Assembly: GCA_903813345.2 (NCBI GenBank)
Contig: CAIIXF020000008.1
Span: forward strand, 14,182,822-14,246,821
Direction of reading: 5' to 3'
Source: Owenia fusiformis
Taxonomy: Eukaryota; Annelida; Polychaeta; Sabellida; Oweniidae
Length of the DNA: 64,000 nt
How positions within the stretch are numbered: the first letter of the stretch is position 1; each line of letters starts with the position of its first letter. This document shows positions 23,282 to 34,300 of this stretch, one piece after another. The position numbers and the translations under genes were made by a program. The notes under the pieces are model-generated. The model saw nothing but the letters and a program-made list of their open reading frames with translations, did not search any database and was not told where the DNA came from.

Positions 23282-24320
23282 TACGAGGCCCGATCAGAAA
23301 GTAAGTAACCAACTGCTCTTATTTCTTCATACTTTATTCAATCATATTGAAATTTTCACATATGATGTAGAAAATATTAACCTATTAAGGAAGACCAAGG
23401 ACAGTGGGTTAGCATCAATTCCATTGTTATTGCTGTTGCTATGGTGACAATTGTTTTGGGTAGGCGGGGCACCCTGTTTTAAGTGGCGTTTGAAGATAAT
23501 TTGTAGAGTTTTTCTACATGTTGTTATACCTCCAAATATATCAAATTCAAATTTAAGACTACATTTTAACACATAGTCCTTCAAATTAATCACCACCAAA
23601 GTCAATGCAGTTGAGGGAATGTTTCACTCCCTCCTTAAAGAAATGCAACATTGCACCATGAAATGACTGTAAACTGCCATTGAAAGCTTCATTGATGGCC
23701 TTATGGCTGTCCAAACGGACTCTCCGTAACAACATCTTTGCATTTGGAAAGAATTTAGTCAAGTGGGGCCAGGTCTGGGGAATAGTGAACCTGGGGTAGT
23801 TGTGTGGCCATGAAAAAAGCTTAATCTACTGTATCTTTGGTAATGTTGGCTTTGTGGAGGTGGACCATTGTCATCATGCCAGTAAAATCCCCCTTCAACA
23901 ACATTTGACTGGATTGAAACAGTGACTGAATCATGACCATCATTATGACAGATATACCTTTGATATCTTTGTGTCGATGACTTATAAATGAGACAATGGA
24001 GCATAGTTACCATTGTAATAATACATAAAACAAATTATTCAGTCTAGCATAAAAAAATGTTAGGTCAGTTGGAGGAATACAGCATGTAAAAAACTCTACA
24101 AATCATCTTCCAAAGCCGCTTACAAAAGGGTGCCCCACCTACCCAAAACAATCATCACCATAGCAACAGCCATAACAATGGCATTGACGCTAACCCATTG
24201 TCCTTGGTCTTCTTTAATAGGTTAATATTTTCTACATCATCTGTGAAAATTTCAATGTGATTGAATGAAGTATGAAAAAATGAGAGCAGTTGGTTACTTA
24301 CTTTCTGATCGGGCCTCGTA
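23282..24320 (-). mobile_element. Mariner-like (Tc1/mariner) element, decayed, long terminal inverted repeats
   Basis: The termini are TACGAGGCCCGATCAGAAAG and its mirror image, within arms of about 235 bp (to ~23517 and from ~24090). They are flanked by TA at 23280-23281 and 24321-24322, the Tc1/mariner target. The minus strand between the arms holds a broken transposase C-terminus: HDDNGPPP (cf. HDNAPAH), then in another frame LLRRVRLDSHKAINEAF and FFKEGVKHSLNCIDFGGDY, the usual mariner tail. Frames change and stops occur, so it cannot move itself. Length is 1039 bp. Confidence 0.85.
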
Positions 24321-24799
24321 TATGGTGAAACTCAATATGCAAAAAAGTCCAGAGGGGTCTTGATTGTGCTATCCTATGGCATAGTGCCCCTTTAATGATT
24401 TATGGCATTTAATTTGCTGAAATCGTAACACAGTGAAACCTGTAAAGTGGAACACCTTTCAAGTGGAACAAATTGAAAATACAGTTTTATTTCAAAATGT
24501 AAGGAAAAAATAATGAGGACATCATATGTACATTAATCTGTTTATGTCATCAAATATTAATCACTTTTGTATATTGAATGTTTTTGATTTAGCTGACTTC
24601 AATTTTGATATTGTGAATTTTACACATATGTTCTAGATGTCAAGTGATTTGATGTGAGATCTTTTTTGATGGGAGTTTCTACTAACAGGAGTTGCTGTTT
24701 TTCTAATTGTTTCATATTTATCATGTAGTAATTATTTAAATGTAATTCAAATATATATTTATAAATCAAATAGATTAAAATTGAGTTGGTTATATTGAA

Positions 24800-24944
24800 T
24801 TATTTATTGATTTTAAGTTAATGAATATACAAAATGAAATTCTGCGCCAAGGGCTGATGGGAATAAGTCAGTCCAACCCAGTGGGGATTGAACTCATGAC
24901 CCCTTGCTTTCCGGATGAGTGCTCTACCACTGAGCTATGGAGCT
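24800..24944 (-). mobile_element. tRNA-derived SINE-like sequence
   Basis: On the minus strand, AGCTCCATAGCTCAGTGGTA carries a good pol III A box (TAGCTCAGTGG). A B-box-like GAGTTCAATCC lies ~45 nt later (24895-24885). The anticodon arm does not pair properly, so it is not a working tRNA. The head runs into an unrelated body (TTATTCCCATCAGCCCTTGG) and an AT-rich tail, as in SINEs. A plain tRNA pseudogene is the alternative. Confidence 0.65.
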
Positions 24945-25660
24945 GAATGGCTTTTCCTAATAACATTACATATACATTGCAGCAATGTCCACATGCCCAG
25001 TTTCCCGGACTCAATATAAGTAACCTGATTTTCCAGGTTTCCAATAATTTTATATGATACAAAGAAATTAACCTTCAAAAAACTTAAACTTTTAATTTTA
25101 ATTATAGAAGTCCTTGGATGTTGTGTGTATTTATATATCTCAGGTTTTTATGTCACCACCACAAGTGGCCCCCTGGCCATTATTTTTCCTAATCCCCAAG
25201 ACTCATTGTTTATCCATTACTTAATAAACATGCTATAAGTGAGTTGCGAAATCTCTCTATTAAACAATGATATTAAACTTTTCTATTTATTTATTGTCAA
25301 GCTGTTCCTTTCATCTGGAGGCAATTTGGAGTTGGATATAATGAGGTTTTGATCATTGGGATTTAGACAGATGGGTTTCAAATGAATTTAGACCAAAAGT
25401 TGGTTATACTATCTATACAAAGTCAACATTATATTTTCAGTATTCATATCTGGTGTGGTGGATCTGAAGTTACTGAACATCGAGGTATTGATGTAAGGTT
25501 GGAATGAAATCTCAGCATACAACTCATAATTCTTCTGGGTCTCAATATACAAATTGGACCTACAGGGTCTCAATATGTGGTGCCTCTCCAAAGTGCAATA
25601 CAGGGACCTACACGGCTTCAAAATGTGGTGTCTGAGCATGTGACATCTTACCAAAATATA

Positions 25661-28327
25661 ATGCAGGAACCTACAATTCCTCAATATATGGTGTCTCCCC
25701 AAAGTTCAATGCCTCAATGTGTAGTGTCCCCCCAAAATGGAATACAAGGACCTACAAGGCCTCAATACATGGTGTCTCCTCAAAATGCAATACAGGGGTT
25801 TGCGATACCTCAGCATATACAGCATTCTCTAAATACAATACATGGACCTACAGGGCTTCAATATATAGCAGTACAGAGGACTCGATATATACTGTTTCCT
25901 CGAAATGCATTACAAGGACCTACAAGGCCTCAATATGTGGTGTCTCCTCAAAATGCAATACAGGAACCTACAAGGCCTCAATATTTGGTGTCTCACCAAA
26001 ATGGAATACTAGGACCAACAAGGCCTCAATATATGGTGTCGTTGTCTCCCCAAAATGCAATACAAGGACTTATAAGACCTCAGCATGTGACATCTAACCA
26101 AAATGCAATACAGGAATCTATGAGCCATCTATGTGTGGTGTCTCAACAAAATTCAATACAGGAACCTACAAGGCCTCAAAATATGAGACAGACACCTACA
26201 GCGCCTCAGTATCAAACTGAACATAATGCTATCATTAATGGACAAATACTAAATGATGCCAAAGTAAACTCTAATAACATCAAACTCAAATTTGATATGC
26301 CAACTCCACCAAGTACACCATTTGAAAATTCTTACAAAAGTGCATTTAATTCTTTAAAAGTTGAATCCATGGGTAGCAAGGATTGGGCTATGGATATTGA
26401 ATACAAATATAATGATTCAAACAGAGATCAGTATCAGAGCAACAACGACTCAAATTTATGCTATCCAAATGTTAAAAGCGAACCAAATAGTGAACAAGAA
26501 TATCAAACAGGTAAAGTTGAATCTGGAGAGTCAAATGGAAACGTCACAGTCAAGAAAGAGGGGAATGTCGGAAACTCTGTATTTGCTGTTGGACCCAGAT
26601 GTAGTAACATGCAAATGGACAGTCCAAGAGACTTGACTCAAGATGGATCAAAATTACAAGAAACACAAGGATTTGTAACAAAGAAGTCACCATATTATAG
26701 ATGCAATGCATGTGGTGTACAATTTATAAATTCAAAGTTACTACAAAAACATGAAGCCAAACATGCTGGTGTGTATCCATTGAAGTGTGAAATATGTGGT
26801 AAAAGATTAAAATCTCATTATACTTTGAAACATCATCAAAGAACTGATACCGGACCATTCAAATGTCTACTATGTGATGAATTGTTCAACCAAAAATGTG
26901 CTTTAAAAGTCCATGTTAGAACTCATACTGGTATGAAACCATTTGAAAACTCAAAGTCAAAATATCCCAATGACAAAACCAACACTTATGGTCTATGTGA
27001 TGTCCAACCTGTAGAAAATAATATGGAAGTAGGAAACATTAACAAAAATGTGGTTAAAAGTGTGAAAGATGAATTCATTGAAAAGAAGAACTGGAACATG
27101 AACAATATGTCTATGTCCAAGGAGAATGAAGAAAACAAACATCGCAGCAGTTCTGAAAATTTGAATCAAGATGTATCAAGATTGAAAAGAACATTTGAGA
27201 ATGTACAAGGGGAGTTCGCTTGTTATAAATGCAATGAATGTGGTGAAGGATTCATGGATCCATTTTTAGTACAACGACATGAGGCAAAACATAAACAAGA
27301 AATATATCCATTCATATGTGAAATATGTTTTAAATATTTCAAATGCATAAGGGACCTAGCACGCCATAAGAGAACAAAAACTGGCAAGAAAGCATTTACA
27401 TGTAAAATATGTGATAAATCTTTTAACCAAAAATGTGCTTTGAAGACACACAAAAGAACTCACAATTATAACCCATACAAGGGTAAACAATGTGATAAAT
27501 ATTTTAGCCAAATATGTGATTTATTGGTTCATACTGAAACAACACGCACAGTTAATAAACCATTGAAGTGTAAAATATGTGCAAAATATTTCACTCACGG
27601 TTCAACTTTAAGAAATCATCTAAGAGTCCATACTGGCGAGAAGCCATTCAAATGTAAAATGTGTGGTAAGTGTTTTATTTATAAAAGTAATAAAACAAGC
27701 CACGAGAGATCTCACACCTGTGAGAAGCCATTCAAATGTAAAATATGTGGTAAGTGTTTTGGGGATAAAAGTAATAAAATGATCCATGAGAGATCTCACA
27801 CTGGTGAGAAGCCATTCAAGTGTAAAATATGTGGTAAGTGTTTTAGGGATAAAAGTAATAAAACGATCCATGAGAGATCTCACACTGGCGAGAAGCCATT
27901 CAAATGTAAAATGTGTGGTAAGTGTTTTAGTCGTACAAGTAGTAAAACAAGCCATGAGAGATCTCACACTGATGAGAAACCATTCATCTGTACACAATGT
28001 GGTAAATGTTTTAAGACTCCTGGATATTTAGAAAAACACAAGAAAATTCACTCTGGTGAGAAACCATTTAAGTGCAAAACATGTCAGAAATGTTATTTTA
28101 TTGAGAGTGTTTTGAAATACCATGAAAAAACTCACAGTAGTGTAAAACCATTCCTGTGTCAACATTGTGGGAAGTGTTTTACTTATGGCAGTACCTTAAA
28201 TGCGCATGAAAGAAAGCACACTAATAAGAAGCCATTCAAATGTAAAATGTGTAGTAAGTGTTTTATGTATAAATGTAGTACAACAAGACATGAGAGATCA
28301 CACACTGGTGAGATTAAGCCATTCTAA
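25661..28327 (+). CDS. C2H2 zinc-finger protein, cluster copy 1
   Basis: About 888 aa from ATG 25661. The repeat frame is open back to ~25505 but has no ATG there; copies 2 and 3 start with an extra N-terminal segment lost here. A 5' exon could supply another start. Order: Gln/Pro-rich ~16-aa repeats (GPTRPQYVVSPQNAIQ), module 1 with SUMO-type VKSEP and VKKEG and CSNMQMDS, three fingers (~26690-26940), module 2 (YGLCDVQ), then about 12 good fingers and one degenerate (YKGKQCDKYF) to the end. Linkers are TGEKPF-like. The second finger of each module lacks its last His (HHQRTD, RHKRTK). Most fingers carry an extra Cys (GKCF). It is likely a nuclear DNA-binding protein; its target is unknown. 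The stop replaces a linker Lys codon and fingers continue in frame beyond it. Confidence 0.85.
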   Translation: MQEPTIPQYMVSPQSSMPQCVVSPQNGIQGPTRPQYMVSPQNAIQGFAIPQHIQHSLNTIHGPTGLQYIAVQRTRYILFPRNALQGPTRPQYVVSPQNAIQEPTRPQYLVSHQNGILGPTRPQYMVSLSPQNAIQGLIRPQHVTSNQNAIQESMSHLCVVSQQNSIQEPTRPQNMRQTPTAPQYQTEHNAIINGQILNDAKVNSNNIKLKFDMPTPPSTPFENSYKSAFNSLKVESMGSKDWAMDIEYKYNDSNRDQYQSNNDSNLCYPNVKSEPNSEQEYQTGKVESGESNGNVTVKKEGNVGNSVFAVGPRCSNMQMDSPRDLTQDGSKLQETQGFVTKKSPYYRCNACGVQFINSKLLQKHEAKHAGVYPLKCEICGKRLKSHYTLKHHQRTDTGPFKCLLCDELFNQKCALKVHVRTHTGMKPFENSKSKYPNDKTNTYGLCDVQPVENNMEVGNINKNVVKSVKDEFIEKKNWNMNNMSMSKENEENKHRSSSENLNQDVSRLKRTFENVQGEFACYKCNECGEGFMDPFLVQRHEAKHKQEIYPFICEICFKYFKCIRDLARHKRTKTGKKAFTCKICDKSFNQKCALKTHKRTHNYNPYKGKQCDKYFSQICDLLVHTETTRTVNKPLKCKICAKYFTHGSTLRNHLRVHTGEKPFKCKMCGKCFIYKSNKTSHERSHTCEKPFKCKICGKCFGDKSNKMIHERSHTGEKPFKCKICGKCFRDKSNKTIHERSHTGEKPFKCKMCGKCFSRTSSKTSHERSHTDEKPFICTQCGKCFKTPGYLEKHKKIHSGEKPFKCKTCQKCYFIESVLKYHEKTHSSVKPFLCQHCGKCFTYGSTLNAHERKHTNKKPFKCKMCSKCFMYKCSTTRHERSHTGEIKPF

Positions 28328-28735
28328 TGTAAAATATGTGGTGAAAATTTTAGGTATAAGAGTAATATAACATGCCATGAGAGATCCCACACTGATGAAA
28401 AGCCATTCAAATGTAAAATGTGTAGTAAGTGTTTTAGGTACAAATGTAATAAAACAAGCCATGAGAGATCACACACTGGTGAGATTAAGCCATTCTAATG
28501 TAAAATATGTGGTGAAAATTTTAGGTATAAGAGTAATATAACACGCCATGAGAGATCTCACACTATTGTGATTAAGCCATTCTAATGTAAAATATGTGGT
28601 GAGTGCTTTACACTTAAACAATCTTTAACAATCCACCAAAGTTTTCATAACAGGTGAACAACCACACAAATGTCAACAGTGTGATAAATGCTTTACCAGG
28701 CATACTTCTTTGATATACCATCAAGGAACTCACCA
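28328..28735 (+). pseudogene. In-frame finger tail after the stop of zinc-finger copy 1
   Basis: Directly after TAA 28325-28327 the same frame encodes CKICGENFRYKSNIT and another finger. It meets TAA again at 28496-28498 and at 28583-28585, each time at the Lys of the KPFK linker (GEIKPF-stop or VIKPF-stop). A third finger ([18 protein letters not shown]) ends in TGA near 28656. A shifted frame then gives a finger fragment (QQCDKCFT). The repeat steps are 171 and 87 bp, both multiples of three. It is read here as a dead tail amplified after the stop arose. Confidence 0.75.
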
Positions 28736-28960
28736 TGCATTGATCTCCCCATATCACTTTTACCGGGGGCTCCCCCTACTTGAAACCAAGGGCCCCCCAG
28801 TTGGCACCCAGTTGGAATCTGCACTTTAACTTCTGATTTGAAAAATGAGTGAAGTAAGCACCTACACTGAGATATTGTGAGCGTAGCGAGTGCTGATTTT
28901 TTCAGACTTGAAATCTTGCACCCAGTTGAAAATTTTTTTGGGGAGATAATGATAGTAAAG
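28736..28960. other. Unclassified insertion inside the decayed finger array
   Basis: About 225 bp with no finger signature, GC-rich at the start (CCGGGGGCTCCCCC) and containing GAGCGTAGCGAGTGC, separate two finger stretches. It looks inserted, but no target duplication was found. Confidence 0.4.
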
Positions 28961-28971
28961 ATGTAATATAT

Positions 28972-29990
28972 GTGAAAAATGTTTTTCTTGTGGTAGTGTA
29001 ATACAGGTTCATGAAAGAATTCACACTGGTGACAAGCCATTCAAGTGTAAACACTGTGATGGATGTTTTAGTCGAAGTGTTTCTTTGATGATACATGAAG
29101 GAACATACTCTGATGACAGACCATTCAAGTGTAAACACTGTGATGGATGTTTTAGTCAAAGTATTTCTTTGATGATACATGAAGGAACATACTCTGATGA
29201 CAGACCATTCAAGTGTAAACAATGTGATGGATGTTTTAGTCAGTGTTTCTTTGATGATACATGAAGGAACACACTCTGATGACAGACCATTCAAGTGTAA
29301 ACACTGTGATGGATGTTTTAGTCAAAGTATTTCTTTGATGATACATGAAGGAACATACTCTGATGACAGACCATTCAAGTGTAAACAATGTGATGGATGT
29401 TTTAGTCAGTGTTTCTTTGATGATACATGAAGGAACACACTCTGATGACAGACCATTCAAGTGTAAACACTGTGATGGATGTTTTAGTCAAAGTATTTCT
29501 TTGATGATACATGAAGGAACATACTCTGATGACAGACCATTCAAGTGTAAACAATGTGATGGGTGTTTTAGTCAGTGTTTCTTTGATGATACATGGAGGA
29601 ACAAACTCTGGTGACAGACCATTTAAGTGTAAAGAATGTGCTAAATGTTTTATTAGTAATGGTAACTTAAAACATCATCTCATTAGAAGGTTCATACTGG
29701 TGAAAAATGTTTTTATAGCAATAGTTCTCTAACATATCATCAGAGAACTCATAGGAAGAAACCATTTATGTATGCAATGTGTGGTCAATGTATTCTTTAC
29801 ATTCGTGTTTTAAATTGTCATGAGAGAACTGATTCTGATGAAAAGACATTTGAGTGTAAACAGGGTAATAACTGTTTTAATACATGCATTTGTTTAAAAA
29901 GACATATTAAAAAGTATTCATGCTGGTAAGAAACCATTCATGTGAAGTATGCGATTTGTGTTTTACTTCTAATGGTCATTTAACATCATA
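28972..29990 (+). pseudogene. Decayed zinc-finger array with 166-bp higher-order repeat
   Basis: Fingers of the form FKCKHCDGCFSQSISLMIHE start at 29040, 29124, 29208, 29290, 29374, 29456, 29540 and 29622. Spacings are 84, 84, 82, 84, 82, 84 and 82 bp. Every 82-bp unit lacks two bases in AGTCA(AA)GT and shifts the frame, so no frame runs through. The 84+82 pair was copied as a block. Worn fingers (CKECAKCFISNGNLKHH, ECKQGNNCFNTCICLKRH) continue to ~29990. Confidence 0.85.
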
Positions 29991-30312
29991 AGAGAGCAAT
30001 ACCAGTTTTGCATTGGCCACATTTCTCAAATTTCAGTACCGACGCCCAGCCGATGAGTATTTTGTTCAAAATTGCATTCAGTTATTAACAAAATGCTCAT
30101 CAACCAGGCGCCAGTGTTGAAGATCAGAGCAAATGTGATAGGTGTATCACATGCACATACTATTTACACAGTTTTCAATTATTTCATATTGGTATTCATA
30201 TCTTTGCCCAATTCGCAACAAGTTTATCTCAACAATAAATGTTTACATGTTTACTTTTGATTATTATATTCCTTGCTACTTATGCAATGTGCACGCTATA
30301 CAATATATAAGG

Positions 30313-30451
30313 GTTATGTACTGGGAGGTTTTGGATATGGGGTTTATCCAGAGGGAGATATGCATATCTACCTGAGGGACCGTAGGGACCGAAGGTAGAT
30401 GTGCATAACTCACGAGGGATGAACCCTATATCCAAACCGACCTTACATAAC
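30313..30451. mobile_element. Palindromic foldback element, copy 1 (~140 bp)
   Basis: GTTATGTACTGGGAGGTTTTGGATA at the left is mirrored at the right by TATCCAAACCGACCTTACATAAC. A copy of the same length and palindromic plan is at 43669-43808. No coding capacity; probably a small MITE. Confidence 0.75.
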
Positions 30452-31395
30452 TACTTTATCCTATACCAAGTTGAGTTTTCAGGGGCATATGGCCATTTCA
30501 ATAGTACAAGGTGTAAAAATAAACAAATCATTCATATGCAAAGTCATTTTATTGCATTACCGGAAGCGGGAGATATGACGGGAGATATGGAGGTTCTGGA
30601 TATGGAAACCTCAAAATCAGGATACGGGATATATCTTACCAACTTATCTCCCTAAAACTCTACTTGGCATAGGATAAAATAGTTTACACATGGTAATTAT
30701 TTTAAGGGCCATTATGGAAGTTACTTATGTAAAAGTAGAACATTAATATTTTGCAGTTGTAATCTATTCATTATATTAAAATAAAACTTAAAATGAACAT
30801 ATTTGCTTTTGTTTATTGTAAAAACCATGATAAAATGAAAAATGCATGTACACTATGAAGATGTCATAATAGCCCAAGAGCCCTTGGGAATTATACCATT
30901 TACAGATGATACCCTTGCTTCCTTAGTTCACCAAAGTAGTCCATATTTATTGGAAGCTCTCTTATTTTCCTTACATACCAAAAGTCCCTCACTATGCAGG
31001 CATGCATATGTCTGTCAGCCTATGGCACTTGTTAGTCAATCAAGCCTTGTTATTCCTATTATTCATTTTGGCAGATATCTTTCAATTAAAAAAATGCCAA
31101 TGGTATTACGTCTCTTAAAGACTAAATATTTAACCAATACTGTATTGTAAAATTGTTAAATGTAGGTTTACCATGTAACTGTACTGTAATTGTTTTTTGC
31201 AATTGCTTTAACATGCTTATTCTTTGAAATAAAAAAAATTATAAAAAAAAATATATATTTATATAATTTACTGTTTATGTTGAGGGTCATAACCTAAAAA
31301 GGTAACATCCTGTATTTCCAGTTTCCACGTCTGTTGCTGTGCATCTGAAGTAAATGACCAGACAACAACTTCACAAAAGAACTTGATTAACAACT
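30452..31395. other. Intergenic stretch upstream of zinc-finger copy 2
   Basis: No gene is recognised. A 102-codon open stretch at 30842-31150 has no family signature. Near 31306-31322 the sequence CATCCTGTATTTCCAG followed by TTTCCACGTCTG resembles the segment just upstream of copy 3 (37607-37630), which fits a conserved 3' splice site of a 5' UTR exon. Confidence 0.5.
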
Positions 31396-34300
31396 ATGGA
31401 TGCGAACGTTCAGATAAATCCAGAAGTTGAAATGAGTAAAGTTGGACTAGATGCCCAAGAGCCTACAGGAACTCAGAATCAACAGCCTGTTGAACAAATA
31501 CAGAGGTTTACATCAAAATATGTAGGGTCTACCCAAAATACAATACAAAGACATACAGGTTGTCAATATGTGGTGTTTCCCCAAAATACAATACAAGGAC
31601 ATACAGGTTCGAAACATGTGGTGTCTCTCCAAAATACAATACAAGGACATACAGGTTCTCAACATGTGGTGTTTCCCCAAAATACAATACAAGGACATAC
31701 AGGTTCGAAACATGTGGTGTCTCTCCAAAATACAATACAAGGACCTACAGGTTCTCAACATGTGGTGTCTTTCCAAAATACAATACAAGGACATACAGGT
31801 TCTCAACATGTGGTGTTTCCCCAAAATACAATACAAGGACATACAGGTTCGAAACATGTGGTGTCTCTCCAAAATACAATACAAGGACATACAGGTTCTC
31901 AACATGTGGTGTTTCCCCAAAGTACAATACAAGGACATACAGGTTCTCAACATGTGGTGTTTCCCCAAAATACAGTACAAGGGCCTACAGTTTCTCAATA
32001 TGTAGTGTCTCCCCAAAATACAATACAAGGACCTACATGTTCTCAAAATGTAGTGTCTCCCCAAAATACAATACAAGGACCTACAGGTTCTCAATATGTG
32101 GTGTCTCCCCAAAATACAATGAATGAATGTACAGGTTCTCAATATGTGATGTCTCCCCAAAATACAATACAAGAACCTACAGGTTCTCAAAATGTAGTGT
32201 CTCCCCAAATTACAATACAAGGACCTACAGGTTCTCAATATGTGGTGTCTCCCCAAAATACAATGAACGAATGTACAGGTTCTCAATATGTGATGTCTCC
32301 CAAAAATACAATACAAGAACCTACAGGTTCTCAAAATGTAGTGTCTCCCCAAAATACAATTGGTCATACAAGGCCTCAATCGGAATATGGATTGTTAGTG
32401 CAATATGATGGTCATATTGAAAACTCCAAAACCATCCAAAACAAAACAAATCGTTATGGACTATATGATGTTCATGCTGCATCAAATGCTATTGCAACAG
32501 AAAGCACACACGAAAATGCAGAAAACAATGTGAAGGTTGAACCTATTTATGATACATATCAAGATTTCAATGATATGCGTACAACTGACTGCATCATAAA
32601 ACAGGAACCAAATAATGAACAAGGACATTTTGAATGTAACATTGAAACTGTTAAAATTGAACCAATGGAGTCAGATGAGGACAAGGATATTGTTAGTGAT
32701 GTCATAATTGCTCCTGATTCTCACATTACTGTTAAAAATGAGGAAAATGTTAGCAACACTGTTTTCGCTGTTGAACCAGGATGTAGTAACATGGATAGCA
32801 TAAAGGACTCTACTAAAGAAGTATTGAAATTACAAAAAACAAAGGATGATGAACAAGGGGACTTGCCATATTATCAATGCGAAACATGTGGTATTCGATT
32901 CATAAATTCAATACTTCTTCAAAAGCATGAGGTTAAACATAAAGATATGTATCCAGTTAAGTGTGAAACATGCTTTAAAATGTTCAAATCTTTTAATAAT
33001 TTAACACGCCATAAAGGAACTAACGCTGGTGAGAAACAGTTTAAATGTAAAGTATGTGAGAAAATATTTGAGCATAAATGTGCTTTAAGGATTCATAAAA
33101 AAACTCATACTGAACCAAAACCAAACAAGCGTAAACAAAACATAATCAATGGTGTGAAGGTTGGACCGATAGATGACACATATCAAAATTTCAATGATAA
33201 GCATACAACTGACGACTGCATTCAAAATGTCAAACAGGAACTGGATAGTGAACAGAAATGTTTTGAATCTAACATTGAAACTGTTAAAGTTGAACCAATG
33301 GACCCAAATGAGGACAAGGATATTGTTAGTGATGTCATAATTGCTCCTGATTCTCACATTGCAATTAAGACAGAGGAGACTGTTAGCAACACTGTATTCG
33401 CTGCTGAAAAAGAATGTAGTTACATGGATAGTATGAAGATCTCTACTCAAGAAGTAATACAAAAAAAAGATGATTGTGTACAAGAGAAGTCACCATATTT
33501 TCAATGCAAGACATGTGGTATTCGATTCATAAATTCAATTCTACTGCAAAACCATGAGGTTAAACATAAGGATATATATCCAGTCAAGTGTGAAATATGC
33601 TTTAAATACTTCACATCTTTTTATAATTTCACACGCCATAAGGGAACTAACACTGGTGAGACACAGTTTAAATGTAAAGTATGTGAGAAAATCTTTGAAC
33701 ATAAATGTGCTTTAAGGATTCATATAAAAACTCATGCTGAAAGAAAATCATACAAATGTGAAGTTTGTGGAAAATGCTATGAATATAGTAGTGGTTTAGA
33801 GTGCCATGCAAGAAGTCACAAAGGTGATAAACCATACAAGTGTACACTTTGTGACATGCGTTTTGGTTGCAAAAGTGCCTTAAAAGAACATCAAATAATC
33901 CATACTGGGGAAACACCTTTCCACTGTAAAATCTGTGAAAAATCATTCGCTTATCGAAGTGGTTTAAGGTGCCATATAAGAACACATAATGCTGTAAAAC
34001 CATACAAGTGTACACTTTGTGACAAGCGCTTTGGCTATATAAGTGGTTTAAAGGAACATCAAAGAATTCACACTGGTGAAACACCTTTCCACTGTAAAGT
34101 GTGTGGTAAATATTTTGCTTTTGCAAACTCATTTAAGGCACATAGAAAAACTCACATTAGTTTGAAATCGTTTAAGTGTAAAAGATGTAAGAAATGTTTT
34201 GTTTATGCTTCTTCTTTAATATTCCACGAAAAAATTCATCATAATGAGAAATTATTCAAGTGTAAATGGTGTGACAAATGTTATGTTCGTGTTGGCAGGT

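Noticed and set aside
24868-24944. Functional tRNA gene on the minus strand
   Set aside because: The A and B boxes are fair, but the anticodon stem does not pair and the 3' acceptor arm is missing; a SINE head fits better.
30842-31150. Open frame of 102 codons between zinc-finger copies 1 and 2
   Set aside because: No family resemblance, splice evidence or homologous segment near the other copies; likely chance.
31513-32379. Long minus-strand open frame (288 codons) opposite zinc-finger copy 2
   Set aside because: The 48-bp period keeps several frames open at once; the protein would be a simple mirror of the repeat with no independent signature.
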